Shown piece after piece: positions 53,429-63,046 of a stretch of DNA of 64,000 nt; the first letter of the stretch is position 1; each line of letters opens with the position of its first letter. The translations under genes and the position numbers were made by a program. The notes beneath the pieces are model-generated. The model made no database searches. It was not told where the DNA came from and saw nothing but the letters and a program-made list of their open reading frames with translations. Source of the stretch: Hwangdonia seohaensis (GTDB lineage: Bacteria; Bacteroidota; Bacteroidia; Flavobacteriales; Flavobacteriaceae); contig NZ_JAVSCK010000002.1 in assembly GCF_031932625.1 (NCBI RefSeq), positions 124,001 through 188,000 of the forward strand. The letters are read 5' to 3'.

Positions 53429-53513
53429 AATTTCAGGTATTAAATTTATACTTTAAAGTTACAAAAAACATAGTTTTTAAACATGATTTTTGTCATTGTT
53501 ATCTGCTTATAAG

Positions 53514-53546
53514 TTGTGTATATAAAGGGGCAATGTTGTATATTTG
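53514..53546 (+). promoter_or_regulatory. Promoter of tilS
   Basis: TTG at 53514-53516 and TATATTTG at 53539-53546 are spaced 22 bases, matching the Bacteroidota -33/-7 arrangement. The -7 box ends only five bases before the tilS ATG at 53552, so the transcript should be leaderless or nearly so. Confidence 0.6.
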
Positions 53547-53551
53547 AAAAC

Positions 53552-54862
53552 ATGCTGGAACAATTCAAAGACCATATAAAAAAGGATTTTTCATTCCTAA
53601 AAAAAAGTAAGTTGCTCATTGCCATTTCCGGCGGAATGGACAGCGTGGTTTTAACGCATTTATGCCATCAATTAAAACTAAATATGGCTCTGGCGCATTG
53701 TAATTTTAATTTACGAGGAAATGAAAGTGATGCCGATGAAGCCTTCGTTTTAGATTTAGCCGAGGATTTGGAATTGGAAGTGTTTATTGAAAGTTTTGAT
53801 ACCGAAACGTTTGCAAAAGACAATAAGCTTTCTATACAAATGGCGGCGCGTGAGTTGCGTTATAATTGGTTTGACGAATTGGCCGAACAATTGCAATTTG
53901 ACTATATTTTAACGGCACATCACGCTGATGACAATATGGAAACCTTTCTCATCAATCTATCTCGGGGTACCGGTTTAGAGGGGTTAACAGGAATTCCTGC
54001 GATTAACAATAAATTGGTACGACCGTTATTGCCCTTTTCCCGCGAAGCGATTGAAACCTACGCCAAAGCTAAAAACCTAAGATGGCAAGAGGATAGCAGT
54101 AATGCCTCAACCAAATATTTAAGGAACAAATTGCGGCACGATGTGATTCCTGTTTTAAAGGAAGTGAATCCGCAATGGCTTCAGAATTTTCAAAACACCT
54201 TAAAACACCTAAGAGGGTCATCTCATATTGTTGCCGAAAGTGTCGATGTTATTTTGAACAAAGCCATTGAAAGCATGGACAACAACGAGATTAAATTTAA
54301 GATTTCGGCTTTTAAAAAACTCGCACACCCAAAGCCTTATTTGTATGAAACTTTTAAGGAATTCGGCTTTACTCAATGGGATGATATTCTCAATTTGTTG
54401 GATGCCGAAACCGGGAAACAGGTGTTTTCAGCAACGTATAGACTTGTTAAAAACAGGGAGCATTTATTGTTAAGTGAAATATATAACGATAAAAGTGAAC
54501 CGGTTTCAATTTCAGAAAAAGACAATAAAGTAGAAACTCCATTCGGAATTCTATTTTTTGATGAAGCGGACGCGATTTCAGAAAAACGAAACAACATTAT
54601 TTACGTTGATAATGAAAAATTACAATACCCTTTAATTCTTAGAAAATGGGAGGAAGGCGACGTATTTTATCCCTTAGGAATGAAGGGCAAAAAGAAATTA
54701 AGCAAATACTTTAAAGACGAAAAATTATCACTTTTAGATAAAGAAAAAGTGTGGTTGTTGTGTTCAAATAATGAGATTGTTTGGGTAATCAATAAACGTG
54801 CAGACAATCGATTTAAAGTAACCGAAAACACAAAACATATTATTAAAATAGAAATGCAATAA
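53552..54862 (+). CDS. tilS: tRNA(Ile)-lysidine synthetase
   Basis: Joins lysine to the wobble C34 of tRNA-Ile (CAU), changing it to an AUA reader. The 436-residue protein has the PP-loop SGGMDSV, ALAHCNFNLRGNESDADE, ILTAHHADDNMETFL and LVRPLLPFSRE, typical of TilS. A C-terminal TilS_C region contains LILRKWEEGDVFYPLGMKGKKKLSKYFKDEK. The ORF could start at 53516, but the ATG at 53552 fits the family and the promoter. It reads rightwards and is single. Confidence 0.95.
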   Translation: MLEQFKDHIKKDFSFLKKSKLLIAISGGMDSVVLTHLCHQLKLNMALAHCNFNLRGNESDADEAFVLDLAEDLELEVFIESFDTETFAKDNKLSIQMAARELRYNWFDELAEQLQFDYILTAHHADDNMETFLINLSRGTGLEGLTGIPAINNKLVRPLLPFSREAIETYAKAKNLRWQEDSSNASTKYLRNKLRHDVIPVLKEVNPQWLQNFQNTLKHLRGSSHIVAESVDVILNKAIESMDNNEIKFKISAFKKLAHPKPYLYETFKEFGFTQWDDILNLLDAETGKQVFSATYRLVKNREHLLLSEIYNDKSEPVSISEKDNKVETPFGILFFDEADAISEKRNNIIYVDNEKLQYPLILRKWEEGDVFYPLGMKGKKKLSKYFKDEKLSLLDKEKVWLLCSNNEIVWVINKRADNRFKVTENTKHIIKIEMQ

Positions 54863-54870
54863 TTTTTTTA

Positions 54871-54913
54871 TTCCTGCCTTTCGGCTATCGTTCAAGATAA
54901 ACTTTGGCAGGAA
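54871..54913. repeat. Palindromic REP-like element, copy 2
   Basis: TTCCTGCC (54871-54878) and GGCAGGAA (54906-54913) are perfect inverted repeats, 27 bases apart, followed by ACCACTT. The same outer motif occurs near 45742. Only two copies are in the window. Confidence 0.6.
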
Positions 54914-54958
54914 ACCACTTTAAAAAATAAAACTTAAAGACTAATTAAAAACTATAAT

Positions 54959-54987
54959 GTCACACTGAGCTTGTCGAAGTGTCACAT
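54959..54987. repeat. TGTCACACTGAGCTTGTCGA-type repeat at the ade start
   Basis: The sequence TGTCACACTGAGCTTGTCGA continues into AGTGTCAC, an imperfect palindrome. I recognise this text as a common scattered repeat in Bacteroidota genomes. It contains the GTG start chosen for ade at 54979. Confidence 0.6.
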
Positions 54988-56625
54988 AAAATATTAAGTA
55001 TTGATTTGAAACTACAGGGCAACATCGTCGATATACCGAACAAGTGCATTTTTAAAGGTGAAATTGTTATTGAAAACAAAAGGATAATATCCATCACCGA
55101 AAAAAATCACAACGTTAACCATTTCATACTTCCGGGTTTTGTCGATGCCCATATTCATATAGAAAGTTCCATGCTCGTTCCAAGCGAATTTGCGCGTTTA
55201 GCGGTAACACACGGTACGGTGGCAACCGTTTCCGATCCGCACGAAATCGCAAATGTTTTGGGTGTAAAGGGCGTGGAATTCATGGTTGAAAACGGCAAGC
55301 AAACCCCATTCAAATTCAATTTTGGTGCGCCGTCCTGTGTGCCGGCAACCACATTCGAATCGGCCGGAGCGGTTATAAATTCAGGAGCTATCAAAACGCT
55401 TCTCGAAAATCCAGATATCAAGTATTTGGCAGAAATGATGAATTACCCCGGTGTTTTATTTGATGATGACGAAGTGATGAAAAAGATAGCTTGGGCAAAA
55501 CAGTATAACAAACCCATTGATGGGCACGCACCAGGTTTAAAAGGCGACAAAATCACCAAATATATAAACGCAGGAATTTCAACGGACCACGAGTGTTTTA
55601 CGTATGACGAAGGTTTGGAAAAACTTCAAAAAGGCATGAAGGTTTTAATTAGAGAGGGTAGTGCCGCCAAAAATTTTGAAGCCTTAATCGATTTGTTGCC
55701 CGAACATTACAAAAACATGATGTTTTGTAGCGATGATAAGCATCCGGACGATTTAATAATCAGCCACATCAATAACCTTTGCGCCAGAGCTGTGGCTAAA
55801 AACATAGATGTTTTTAAAGTGTTGCAGGCGGCATGTATTAATCCTGTTGAACATTATAATCTCAATGTTGGTTTGTTGCAAGAGGGCGACTTTGCGGATT
55901 GCATTGTGGTCGAGGATTTAAAGGATTTTAAAACGCTTCAAACTTACATAAATGGCGAGCTGGTTTTTAATAAAGGCCAATCGTTAATTGAATCCATTCC
56001 TTTTGAAATATTGAATAATTTCAAGTGTATTAAGAAGCAGGTTTCCGATTTTAGATTTGAATCTTCGGCAAAACAAATTCGGGTTATCGAAGCTTTGGAA
56101 GGGCAATTGGTTACCAACGAAATCGTTGAAAATGCTTTAGTTAAAGACGGAAATTTAATTTCGAATTTTGAAAAAGATATTCTGAAAATGGCTGTTGTTA
56201 ATCGTTATCAAGATGAAAAACCGGCAATTGCCTTTATTAAAAACTTCGGGTTAAAAGAAGGAGCCATAGCATCTTCGGTAGGTCACGATTCGCATAATAT
56301 TATTGCCGTTGGCGTGTCGGATGAAGCAATATGTAAAGCCGTTAATTTACTCATAGAAAACAAAGGAGGTATTTGTGCCGTATTAAATTCAGAAGAAAAA
56401 ATAGTACCGCTTCCCGTTGCAGGAATTATGAGTGATAAAGACGGTAAAACCATTGGTAAACAATATGCCGAACTCGATAAAATGGCAAAACAACTTGGTA
56501 GCAAACTTAAAGCGCCATATATGACACTCTCGTTTATGGCGTTGTTGGTAATTCCGTCATTAAAATTAAGCGATAAAGGTTTGTTTGATGGGAATACATT
56601 TAAATTTACACCTTTAGAAATCTGA
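54979..56625 (+). CDS. ade: Adenine deaminase (GTG start)
   Basis: A 548-residue amidohydrolase that turns adenine into hypoxanthine in purine salvage. The metal-binding DAHIHIESSM lies near residue 55, followed by DPHEIANVLG, a histidine in GHAPGL, and CSDDKHPDDL. The C-terminal domain has GHDSHNIIAVG. The start is uncertain: GTG at 54979 lies in a scattered repeat, and a TTG at 55006 would give a product beginning MKLQGNIVDIPNKCIF, closer to relatives as I recall them. A single-gene transcript is likely. Confidence 0.9.
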   Translation: MSHKILSIDLKLQGNIVDIPNKCIFKGEIVIENKRIISITEKNHNVNHFILPGFVDAHIHIESSMLVPSEFARLAVTHGTVATVSDPHEIANVLGVKGVEFMVENGKQTPFKFNFGAPSCVPATTFESAGAVINSGAIKTLLENPDIKYLAEMMNYPGVLFDDDEVMKKIAWAKQYNKPIDGHAPGLKGDKITKYINAGISTDHECFTYDEGLEKLQKGMKVLIREGSAAKNFEALIDLLPEHYKNMMFCSDDKHPDDLIISHINNLCARAVAKNIDVFKVLQAACINPVEHYNLNVGLLQEGDFADCIVVEDLKDFKTLQTYINGELVFNKGQSLIESIPFEILNNFKCIKKQVSDFRFESSAKQIRVIEALEGQLVTNEIVENALVKDGNLISNFEKDILKMAVVNRYQDEKPAIAFIKNFGLKEGAIASSVGHDSHNIIAVGVSDEAICKAVNLLIENKGGICAVLNSEEKIVPLPVAGIMSDKDGKTIGKQYAELDKMAKQLGSKLKAPYMTLSFMALLVIPSLKLSDKGLFDGNTFKFTPLEI

Positions 56626-56697
56626 TTAAATTGACCGACGAATAAAACCATACCAACTGAAAACCTGCGACCTCTACTGCCAACTGAATACTAAAAC

Positions 56698-57660
56698 ATG
56701 CCCGTAATAAAACCGACTTACAAACCGCCATTCTATTTTAAAAACGGATTTATCTCAACGGTGTATTCGGGATTATTCAGACGTGTAAATGGCGTCAATC
56801 AAAAACGGGAGCGCCTCATTTTAAACGATGGCGATTTTATAGATTTAGATTGGAGTTTTTCAAAAGAAAAAACAAAAAAACTCGTCATTTTATTACACGG
56901 TTTGGAAGGTAATGCGCAACGCCCTTACATGATTGGCGCTGCAAAACTTTTTAATAACAATAATGTTGATGCCGTTTGCGTAAACTTTAGAGGGTGTAGC
57001 GGAGAAACCAATTTAAAATACAGAAGTTACCATTCTGGAGCTACCGACGATTTAATTGAGATTATTCAGCATATTATGGCAACAAAACACTATGCTGATA
57101 TTTACTTAAAAGGATTCAGTCTTGGTGGCAATGTGATTTTAAAATATTTAGGCGAAGGCAACATCATTCCCCAACCAATTAAAGCTGCTATTGCTATTTC
57201 CGTGCCTTGTTATTTAAAGGGTTCAGCCGAAGAACTGCACACCTTCAAAAACATATTGTATCACGATAGATTTAAAAGGCATTTAGTAAATAACCTAAAA
57301 AACAAACAAGTGCAATTTTCTGATGTTCTGAGTGTTGCGGATATTAAGTCCATCAAAACTTTAAGGGATTTTGACAATGTGTACACCTCTAAAGCACATG
57401 GTTTTAAAGATGCTTTTGATTATTACGAAAAAAGTAGCAGCCTTCAATTTCTTCAAAATATAAAAACACCAACCTTGATTATTAACGCGCTTAACGATTC
57501 GTTTTTATCGCCCGAATGTTATCCTGTAAAAGAAGCCAAAGCAAATTCTAATTTGTTTTTGGAAATGCCAAACCATGGCGGGCACGTTGGTTTCATCCAT
57601 AAAAAAAATGTGTATTACAACGAAAAGCGCGCATTGGAATTTGTGAAATCGTTAGATTAG
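56698..57660 (+). CDS. Alpha/beta hydrolase, YheT-like
   Basis: A 320-residue hydrolase of the YheT/ABHD family. It shows LVILLHGLEGNAQRPYM (oxyanion loop), VNFRGCSGETN, the nucleophile elbow GFSLGGNVIL, and acid and histidine in NALNDSFLSPECYP and NHGGHVGFIHK. Family members are esterases of unclear substrate. It follows ade by 72 bases and overlaps the convergent transporter gene by four bases at their stop codons. Confidence 0.9.
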   Translation: MPVIKPTYKPPFYFKNGFISTVYSGLFRRVNGVNQKRERLILNDGDFIDLDWSFSKEKTKKLVILLHGLEGNAQRPYMIGAAKLFNNNNVDAVCVNFRGCSGETNLKYRSYHSGATDDLIEIIQHIMATKHYADIYLKGFSLGGNVILKYLGEGNIIPQPIKAAIAISVPCYLKGSAEELHTFKNILYHDRFKRHLVNNLKNKQVQFSDVLSVADIKSIKTLRDFDNVYTSKAHGFKDAFDYYEKSSSLQFLQNIKTPTLIINALNDSFLSPECYPVKEAKANSNLFLEMPNHGGHVGFIHKKNVYYNEKRALEFVKSLD

Positions 57661-59129
57661 TTTTTAAGCGCTTCTGGAAAACCATCGGTGACAATGCCCC
57701 ACAATTCCGGTAGCACAAAATAAACGAAAAGCGTTAGGATTATAATTGAAATAACATTCATAAAAAAGCCCTTGCTTACCATATCCGGGATTTTTAAATA
57801 GCCCGAACCAAAAACCACGGCGTTTGGGGGTGTGGCAACGGGCAACATAAAAGCGCACGAGGCGGCAACCGTAGCGCTTACCATTAAAATAAAGGGATGA
57901 ATATCGATGCTCAAAGCCATGGGTGCCAACACGGGCAAAAGCATTGCGGTGGTTGCAAGATTGGATGTGATTTCGGTTAAAAAATTTACCGCAGTAATAA
58001 TGAGCAGAATTAAAACAAAAGTGCTTAATCCAGCAAAAGTTGTCATCTGATTACCAATCCACAGCGCCAATCCCGAGGTTTCAAAACCCTTTGCCAATGC
58101 CATGCCTCCACCAAATAATAGGATGATGCCCCAAGGTAAATCTTTGGTGTCTTTCCAAGAGATTAATGTCTTGCCCTTTGTTTTCGTTGGAATTAAAAAA
58201 AGTATCAAAGCAAATAAAATGGCGATAATCGTATCGTCTAATTGTGGCAATAGTTTTTGAAGTAAAAACGACCGCGTAATCCAACAAAAAGCGGTTGCTG
58301 CAAAAACAATGGAGACCAGTTTTTCTTCGTATGTCATGTTTCCCAATAAAGAAAGCAAGCGTTTAATTTCTTGTTTTCCACCGGGGAATTCTTGTTGTTT
58401 GAATGAAAATGCCATTGAAGTCAAATATTTCCAGCAGATGAGCAATAGAATAACGGAGATGGGAAACCCGAATATAAACCATTGTAAAAAGGTGATTTCG
58501 TAACCGTAAATTTCTGAAACCACACCTGCTAAAACCAAATTTGGCGGTGTACCGATTAAGGTTGCTAATCCTCCAATTGATGCGCTATAGGCAATGGCAA
58601 GCATTAAGGCTTTTCCGAAAATTAAATTTTCGTCTTTATCCGTCTCAGGATTATCCCTCAATTGTTTTATAATAGCGATGCCAATGGGTAGCATCATTAC
58701 AGAAGTGGCGGTATTGGATATCCACATCGATAAAAATGCGGTAGCCAGCATAAATCCGAGAATGATTTTTTTAATGTTAGAACCAATAAGTTTAATGATA
58801 TTTAAAGCAATCCGTTTGTGCAAATTCCATTTCTCGATGGCAATGGCAATAATAAATCCGCCCAAATATAAAAACACAAATTTATGTCCGAAAGACGATG
58901 TGGTCGATGCAATGTCCAAGCTTCCCGAAAGTGGAAACAACACAATGGGTAACAGTGCCGTTGCTGCAATGGGGATGGCTTCGGTAATCCACCAAATGGC
59001 AATCCAAGCCGTAGAGGCCAAAACACCGTTGGCTTCATCTGAAAGTCCTTCTGGAGCAAAAAAAAGACGAATTAATATATATGAAACGGGACCAAGTAAT
59101 AATCCTATGCGTTTAGTGTTTTTCATCAT
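57657..59129 (-). CDS. DASS/SLC13 family sodium-anion symporter
   Basis: A 490-residue inner-membrane transporter with about 11-12 hydrophobic segments. Family marks are ALLPIVLFPLSG near the N-terminus, SNTATSVMMLPIG, LATLIGTPPNLVLAG and the second SNT-type loop, ITSNLATTAMLLPVLAPMA, with FMLPVATPPNAVVFGSG. The family imports dicarboxylates, citrate or sulfate with sodium. The substrate cannot be read from the sequence. It diverges from the molybdenum hydroxylase genes across 127 bases. Confidence 0.92.
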   Translation of the reverse strand: MMKNTKRIGLLLGPVSYILIRLFFAPEGLSDEANGVLASTAWIAIWWITEAIPIAATALLPIVLFPLSGSLDIASTTSSFGHKFVFLYLGGFIIAIAIEKWNLHKRIALNIIKLIGSNIKKIILGFMLATAFLSMWISNTATSVMMLPIGIAIIKQLRDNPETDKDENLIFGKALMLAIAYSASIGGLATLIGTPPNLVLAGVVSEIYGYEITFLQWFIFGFPISVILLLICWKYLTSMAFSFKQQEFPGGKQEIKRLLSLLGNMTYEEKLVSIVFAATAFCWITRSFLLQKLLPQLDDTIIAILFALILFLIPTKTKGKTLISWKDTKDLPWGIILLFGGGMALAKGFETSGLALWIGNQMTTFAGLSTFVLILLIITAVNFLTEITSNLATTAMLLPVLAPMALSIDIHPFILMVSATVAASCAFMLPVATPPNAVVFGSGYLKIPDMVSKGFFMNVISIIILTLFVYFVLPELWGIVTDGFPEALKN

Positions 59130-59256
59130 TTAGTTTTTAAATTGCATTCAACTTTATTAAATCCATGTTAAAAAAATAAGAATCTTTAAAAATAGGTTTT
59201 ATTTTTTTTGTATTTTTTGAGACAATTCAACAATTCTTCAATCTAAAAAAATAATT

Positions 59257-59718
59257 ATGCCAACATTCACATTAAAAATTAATAACAAAACCCATACTGT
59301 CGAGGCAGATATGGATACACCATTGCTTTGGGTTTTAAGAGATCAGATAGATTTGGTAGGTACTAAATATGGCTGCGGTGTTGGTCAATGCGGAGCGTGT
59401 ACCGTACATGCTGATGGTACTGCGATGCGCAGTTGCTTATTGCAAATATCGCAGGCAGAAGGCATGGATATTACAACTATTGAAGGGCTTTCGGAAGATG
59501 GAAAACACCCCGTTCAAGAGGCCTGGAAAGAAGTAGATGTGCCACAATGTGGTTATTGTCAAGCTGGACAAATTATGACAGCTTCAGCATTTTTAGAGAA
59601 AAACCCTAGTCCTTCTGAATCTGAAATTAGAAATGCCATGCATGGAAATATTTGCAGATGTGCAGCATATAATAGTATTGAAGAAGCCGTAAAAGTAGCT
59701 TCTAAAAAATTAAGTTAA
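59257..59718 (+). CDS. 2Fe-2S subunit of a molybdenum hydroxylase (IorA type)
   Basis: A 153-residue electron-transfer subunit. Four cysteines bind the plant-type 2Fe-2S cluster (C40, C45, C48, C60 in KYGCGVGQCGACTV and MRSC). Four more bind the second cluster (C98, C101, C133, C135 in QCGYCQAGQIM and NICRCAAY). It fits the small subunit of isoquinoline 1-oxidoreductase-like enzymes. It has no export signal. The molybdopterin subunit gene follows after 19 bases; partners of this type are folded with it before Tat export. Confidence 0.93.
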   Translation: MPTFTLKINNKTHTVEADMDTPLLWVLRDQIDLVGTKYGCGVGQCGACTVHADGTAMRSCLLQISQAEGMDITTIEGLSEDGKHPVQEAWKEVDVPQCGYCQAGQIMTASAFLEKNPSPSESEIRNAMHGNICRCAAYNSIEEAVKVASKKLS

Positions 59719-59737
59719 CCAACCTAAATAGAAAACA

Positions 59738-61957
59738 ATGATACCTTCAAATAAAAATACATTCAGTAGAAGATCTTTCTTAAAATCATCAGCTTTAGCG
59801 AGTGGTGGTATGATAATAGGTTTTAACTTGTTTAATGCTTGCAAGTCTGACGTTAAACCTTCAATCGATTTAAGCCAATTAAACTATAACGATTTTAATG
59901 CTTTTATAAAAATTTCCCCGGAAGGAAAAGTCACTATTTTTTCACCCAATCCGGAAATCGGTCAAGGTGTAAAAACATCAATGCCTATGATTATTGCTGA
60001 AGAATTGGAAGTGGCCTGGGATGATGTTTTAGTCGTTCAAGCACCTTTGGACACTAAAAATTACAATCGACAAGTGGCTGGAGGAAGCCAGTCTATTCGC
60101 CATGGTTGGACAGCTTTAAGACAAACCGGGGCTACGGCAAAACAAATGTTGGTAAACGCTGCTGCGGCAAAATGGGGCGTTGATGCTTCAGAATGTTCCG
60201 TTAAAAACGGCGTAATTACAAACGCTAAGGGAGAAACTTTAGGTTATGGCGATGTGGTTTCAGATGCGGCTGTGCTTGAAGTTCCGGAAGAAGTTAGTTT
60301 AAAAGACCCTAAAGATTTTACAATTATCGGTCAAGGTAAAGGCAATGTTGATATTGATAAAATTATTACAGGAAAACCATTATTTGGTTTAGATTATAAA
60401 GTAGAAGGCATGTTGTACGCAGCCGTTTTAAGGCCACCGGCATTTGGTCAGGTTTTAGATACTTATGATGCTTCTGTGGCCAAGTCTTTACCGGGTGTTG
60501 TTGATGTGATAACGATTGGAAAAAAAGTAAGGGAATTTCAAGAGGCTGGAAAAGGCAATTGGACAATGCAGATAAGCAGTTCTGACAAAGTAGTTGTTAT
60601 AGCGAAGACCACTTGGGATGCTTTTAAAGGAAAAAATGCCATAAAAGCAACTTGGAAAACAGATACACCACTTGAAAGCACTGAGAAACATGATGACATT
60701 CTATTGGGTTTATTAAACGGAAAAAACTTTAGCACAAGACGGCAAGATGGTGATGTAAAAAAGGCTTTTGCCAATGCCGATAAGGTTATTGAGCGTATTT
60801 ATGAATCTCCATTTTTGCCTCACAACACTTTAGAACCAATGAATTTTTTCGCAAATGTTACGGATGAAAAAGTAGAGTTGGTAGGTCCCGTTCAAACACC
60901 TGAAGCTGCACATAGCGTGGTCGCTGAATTATTAGGGCGCGATATTGAAAATGTTCATTTGGATATGACAAGAATGGGAGGTGGATTTGGAAGACGCCTC
61001 TATGGTGATTTTGTGTTTGAAGCAGCCGAAATTTCAGATGCCGTTAGAAAGCCAATTAAAATGGTATCATCAAGAGAAGATGATATGACAACGGGTGTTT
61101 ATCGTCCAGCCATTAAATATAAAATAGCAGCATCCATTAAGGATGGAAAACTAACAGGTTATCACTTAAAGGAGGCTGCAGTTAATTCAAATATGTACGG
61201 TTTAATACCAAATTTCTTTCCGGCAGGTGCTATTGAAAATTACCAAGTCGATACGGCCAACTATCAAAGTAATATCACCACAGGAGCGTGGAGAGCACCG
61301 TACACCAACTTTTTGGCAAGTGCAGAGCAAAGCTTCTTCGATGAAATTGCTGAAGAATTAGGTGTAGATAGGGTACAGCTTCATATGGATTTATTGGATA
61401 ATGTAAAAAAGAATCCAGAACCTAATATTGAGTATAATCCAGAAAGACTTCAGAATGTTTTAAAACTGGCTGTTGAAAAATCCAATTGGGGAAAAACCGA
61501 AGCAGGTGTTTATCAAGGACTTTCGGTGTATTATTGTCATAACACGCATGTAGCTGAGGTTGCAGATATTACTATGGAAAACGGATTGCCCATTGTTAAA
61601 AAAGTCACTTGCGCCATTGATTGCGGTATTGTTGTAAATCCATTAGGCGCTATAAATCAGGCAAAAGGTGGTATTCTTGATGGTATTGGTCACGCTATGT
61701 ATTCCGATTTTGAATTTAAGGATGGCATCCCACAATCTAATAATTTTAATTCCTATCAGCTCATTAGAATGGGGCAAACCCCAAAAGTAGACATCCATTT
61801 TATTGAGAGTGATATTGACCCTACTGGATTGGGAGAACCTACTTTACCACCTGTTGGTGCGGCAATTGCCAACGCTATTTATAAAGCTACTGGTAAACGC
61901 TTAACAAAGCAACCTTATATGGGCAATTTGAATGTTGAAGAAAAGGTTTTAGGCTAA
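59738..61957 (+). CDS. Molybdopterin subunit of a molybdenum hydroxylase (IorB type), Tat-exported
   Basis: A 739-residue xanthine dehydrogenase-family large subunit. A twin-arginine signal (SRRSFLKSSALASGGMIIG) directs it to the periplasm, followed by a cysteine (NACKS) that may be a lipobox. Catalytic domain features are PEIGQGVKTSMPMIIAEEL, GGSQSIRHGWTALRQTGA, MGGGFGRRLYGDFVFEAA, TGAWRAPYTNFLAS and GEPTLPPVGAAIANAI. The usual glutamate-containing GEP near the end is present. The substrate is not clear: aldehydes, N-heterocycles or related compounds are possible. A terminator-like hairpin follows. Confidence 0.92.
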   Translation: MIPSNKNTFSRRSFLKSSALASGGMIIGFNLFNACKSDVKPSIDLSQLNYNDFNAFIKISPEGKVTIFSPNPEIGQGVKTSMPMIIAEELEVAWDDVLVVQAPLDTKNYNRQVAGGSQSIRHGWTALRQTGATAKQMLVNAAAAKWGVDASECSVKNGVITNAKGETLGYGDVVSDAAVLEVPEEVSLKDPKDFTIIGQGKGNVDIDKIITGKPLFGLDYKVEGMLYAAVLRPPAFGQVLDTYDASVAKSLPGVVDVITIGKKVREFQEAGKGNWTMQISSSDKVVVIAKTTWDAFKGKNAIKATWKTDTPLESTEKHDDILLGLLNGKNFSTRRQDGDVKKAFANADKVIERIYESPFLPHNTLEPMNFFANVTDEKVELVGPVQTPEAAHSVVAELLGRDIENVHLDMTRMGGGFGRRLYGDFVFEAAEISDAVRKPIKMVSSREDDMTTGVYRPAIKYKIAASIKDGKLTGYHLKEAAVNSNMYGLIPNFFPAGAIENYQVDTANYQSNITTGAWRAPYTNFLASAEQSFFDEIAEELGVDRVQLHMDLLDNVKKNPEPNIEYNPERLQNVLKLAVEKSNWGKTEAGVYQGLSVYYCHNTHVAEVADITMENGLPIVKKVTCAIDCGIVVNPLGAINQAKGGILDGIGHAMYSDFEFKDGIPQSNNFNSYQLIRMGQTPKVDIHFIESDIDPTGLGEPTLPPVGAAIANAIYKATGKRLTKQPYMGNLNVEEKVLG

Positions 61958-61977
61958 AAAATTAATACTAAGAATCC

Positions 61978-62007
61978 AAAAGCCTTTTTATGCGAAGGCT
62001 TTTTTTA
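61978..62007 (+). terminator. Hairpin with T run inside the molybdenum cluster
   Basis: AAAAGCCTT, loop TTTATGCG, AAGGCTTTTTTT. It lies 20 bases after the molybdopterin subunit gene and ends 10 bases before the xdhC-like ATG at 62018. Confidence 0.85.
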
Positions 62008-62017
62008 CTTCACATTC

Positions 62018-63037
62018 ATGACACACGAATTTAAAAACATAGTTGAAGAAGCTTCAATAGCAAAATCAAAAGGCCTAAAATCTGTTTTGGCATCTGTTGT
62101 GGCATTGGATGGCTCATCCTATAGAAGACCAGGTGTAAGAATGCTTATTCTTGAAAATGGCAAAATGATTGGCGCTGTAAGCGGGGGTTGCGTTGAAAAA
62201 GAAATCCTATTACAATCGGAAATTGTTTTTAAAACAGGTGAATCCAAAATGATGACTTACGACGGCAGATACCGTTTAGGTTGCGAAGGTGTTTTGTATA
62301 TACTTTTGGAAGTTTTCAATCCCAATGAATCTTTTAGAAATGCTTTTCAAAACTGTTTAGAAGAAAGAAACGCGTTCGAAATACAGTCTTATTTTGTAAA
62401 AAAGGAAGGTGTTTTTTCAGGAATTGGCACTCAAGTCAAAATCAATAATAAGTCGTTTTCAGTTTCCGGGAATAAGTTAGAAAACCAAAATACATCAGGC
62501 TCAACCTTCCATCAAAAGATGCCGCCCTGTTTTAAATTAATTATAATTGGTGCCGAACACGATGCGGTGCAACTCTGTAAATATGCCGCTTTAACGGGTT
62601 GGGAAGTAACTATTGTTTCAGGAGCGTCAGAAGCCAAATCGATTTCAGATTTTCCGGGTGCGCATAGTTTTTCTGCTATTTCCCCAGAGCAAATGGATGT
62701 TGAATTAATCGACAACCAAACGGCCATTGTGCTAATGACTCATAATTTCGCTACCGATTTGCGCTATTTAGTGGCTTTGAAAGATACCAATCCAAATTAT
62801 ATTGGACTATTGGGACCAACAAAACGGCGAGAAGATTTGCTCTCTCAATTTATTGAATATTGCCCGAATGCAGAAGATGAGTTTTTAGATAAAATCCATG
62901 GGCCAGCAGGTTTAAATATCGGTTCCGAAACGCCACAGGAAATAGCCATTTCCATAATTTCCGAAATTTTATGTGTGATAAGAAAAGAAGAACCCATATC
63001 TTTAAGTAAGAAAACGGGACGGATTCATACGTCGTAA
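62018..63037 (+). CDS. XdhC/CoxI family molybdenum cofactor protein
   Basis: A 339-residue protein. XdhC binds molybdenum cofactor and helps insert its sulfurated form into xanthine dehydrogenase-type enzymes. The N-terminal XdhC_CoxI domain shows VLASVVALDGSSYRRPGVRMLI and GAVSGGCVEKEIL. The C-terminal Rossmann domain begins FKLIIIGAEHDAVQLCKYAALTGWEVTIV and ends with GLNIGSETPQEIAISIISEI. It is 60 bases after the enzyme genes, with a terminator between, and 9 bases before the MobA-like gene. Confidence 0.92.
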   Translation: MTHEFKNIVEEASIAKSKGLKSVLASVVALDGSSYRRPGVRMLILENGKMIGAVSGGCVEKEILLQSEIVFKTGESKMMTYDGRYRLGCEGVLYILLEVFNPNESFRNAFQNCLEERNAFEIQSYFVKKEGVFSGIGTQVKINNKSFSVSGNKLENQNTSGSTFHQKMPPCFKLIIIGAEHDAVQLCKYAALTGWEVTIVSGASEAKSISDFPGAHSFSAISPEQMDVELIDNQTAIVLMTHNFATDLRYLVALKDTNPNYIGLLGPTKRREDLLSQFIEYCPNAEDEFLDKIHGPAGLNIGSETPQEIAISIISEILCVIRKEEPISLSKKTGRIHTS

Positions 63038-63046
63038 CTAATTCTT

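Noticed and set aside
58594..59133. A 179-residue open frame on the + strand
   Set aside because: It is antisense to the DASS transporter, whose membrane pattern and motifs are clear on the minus strand.
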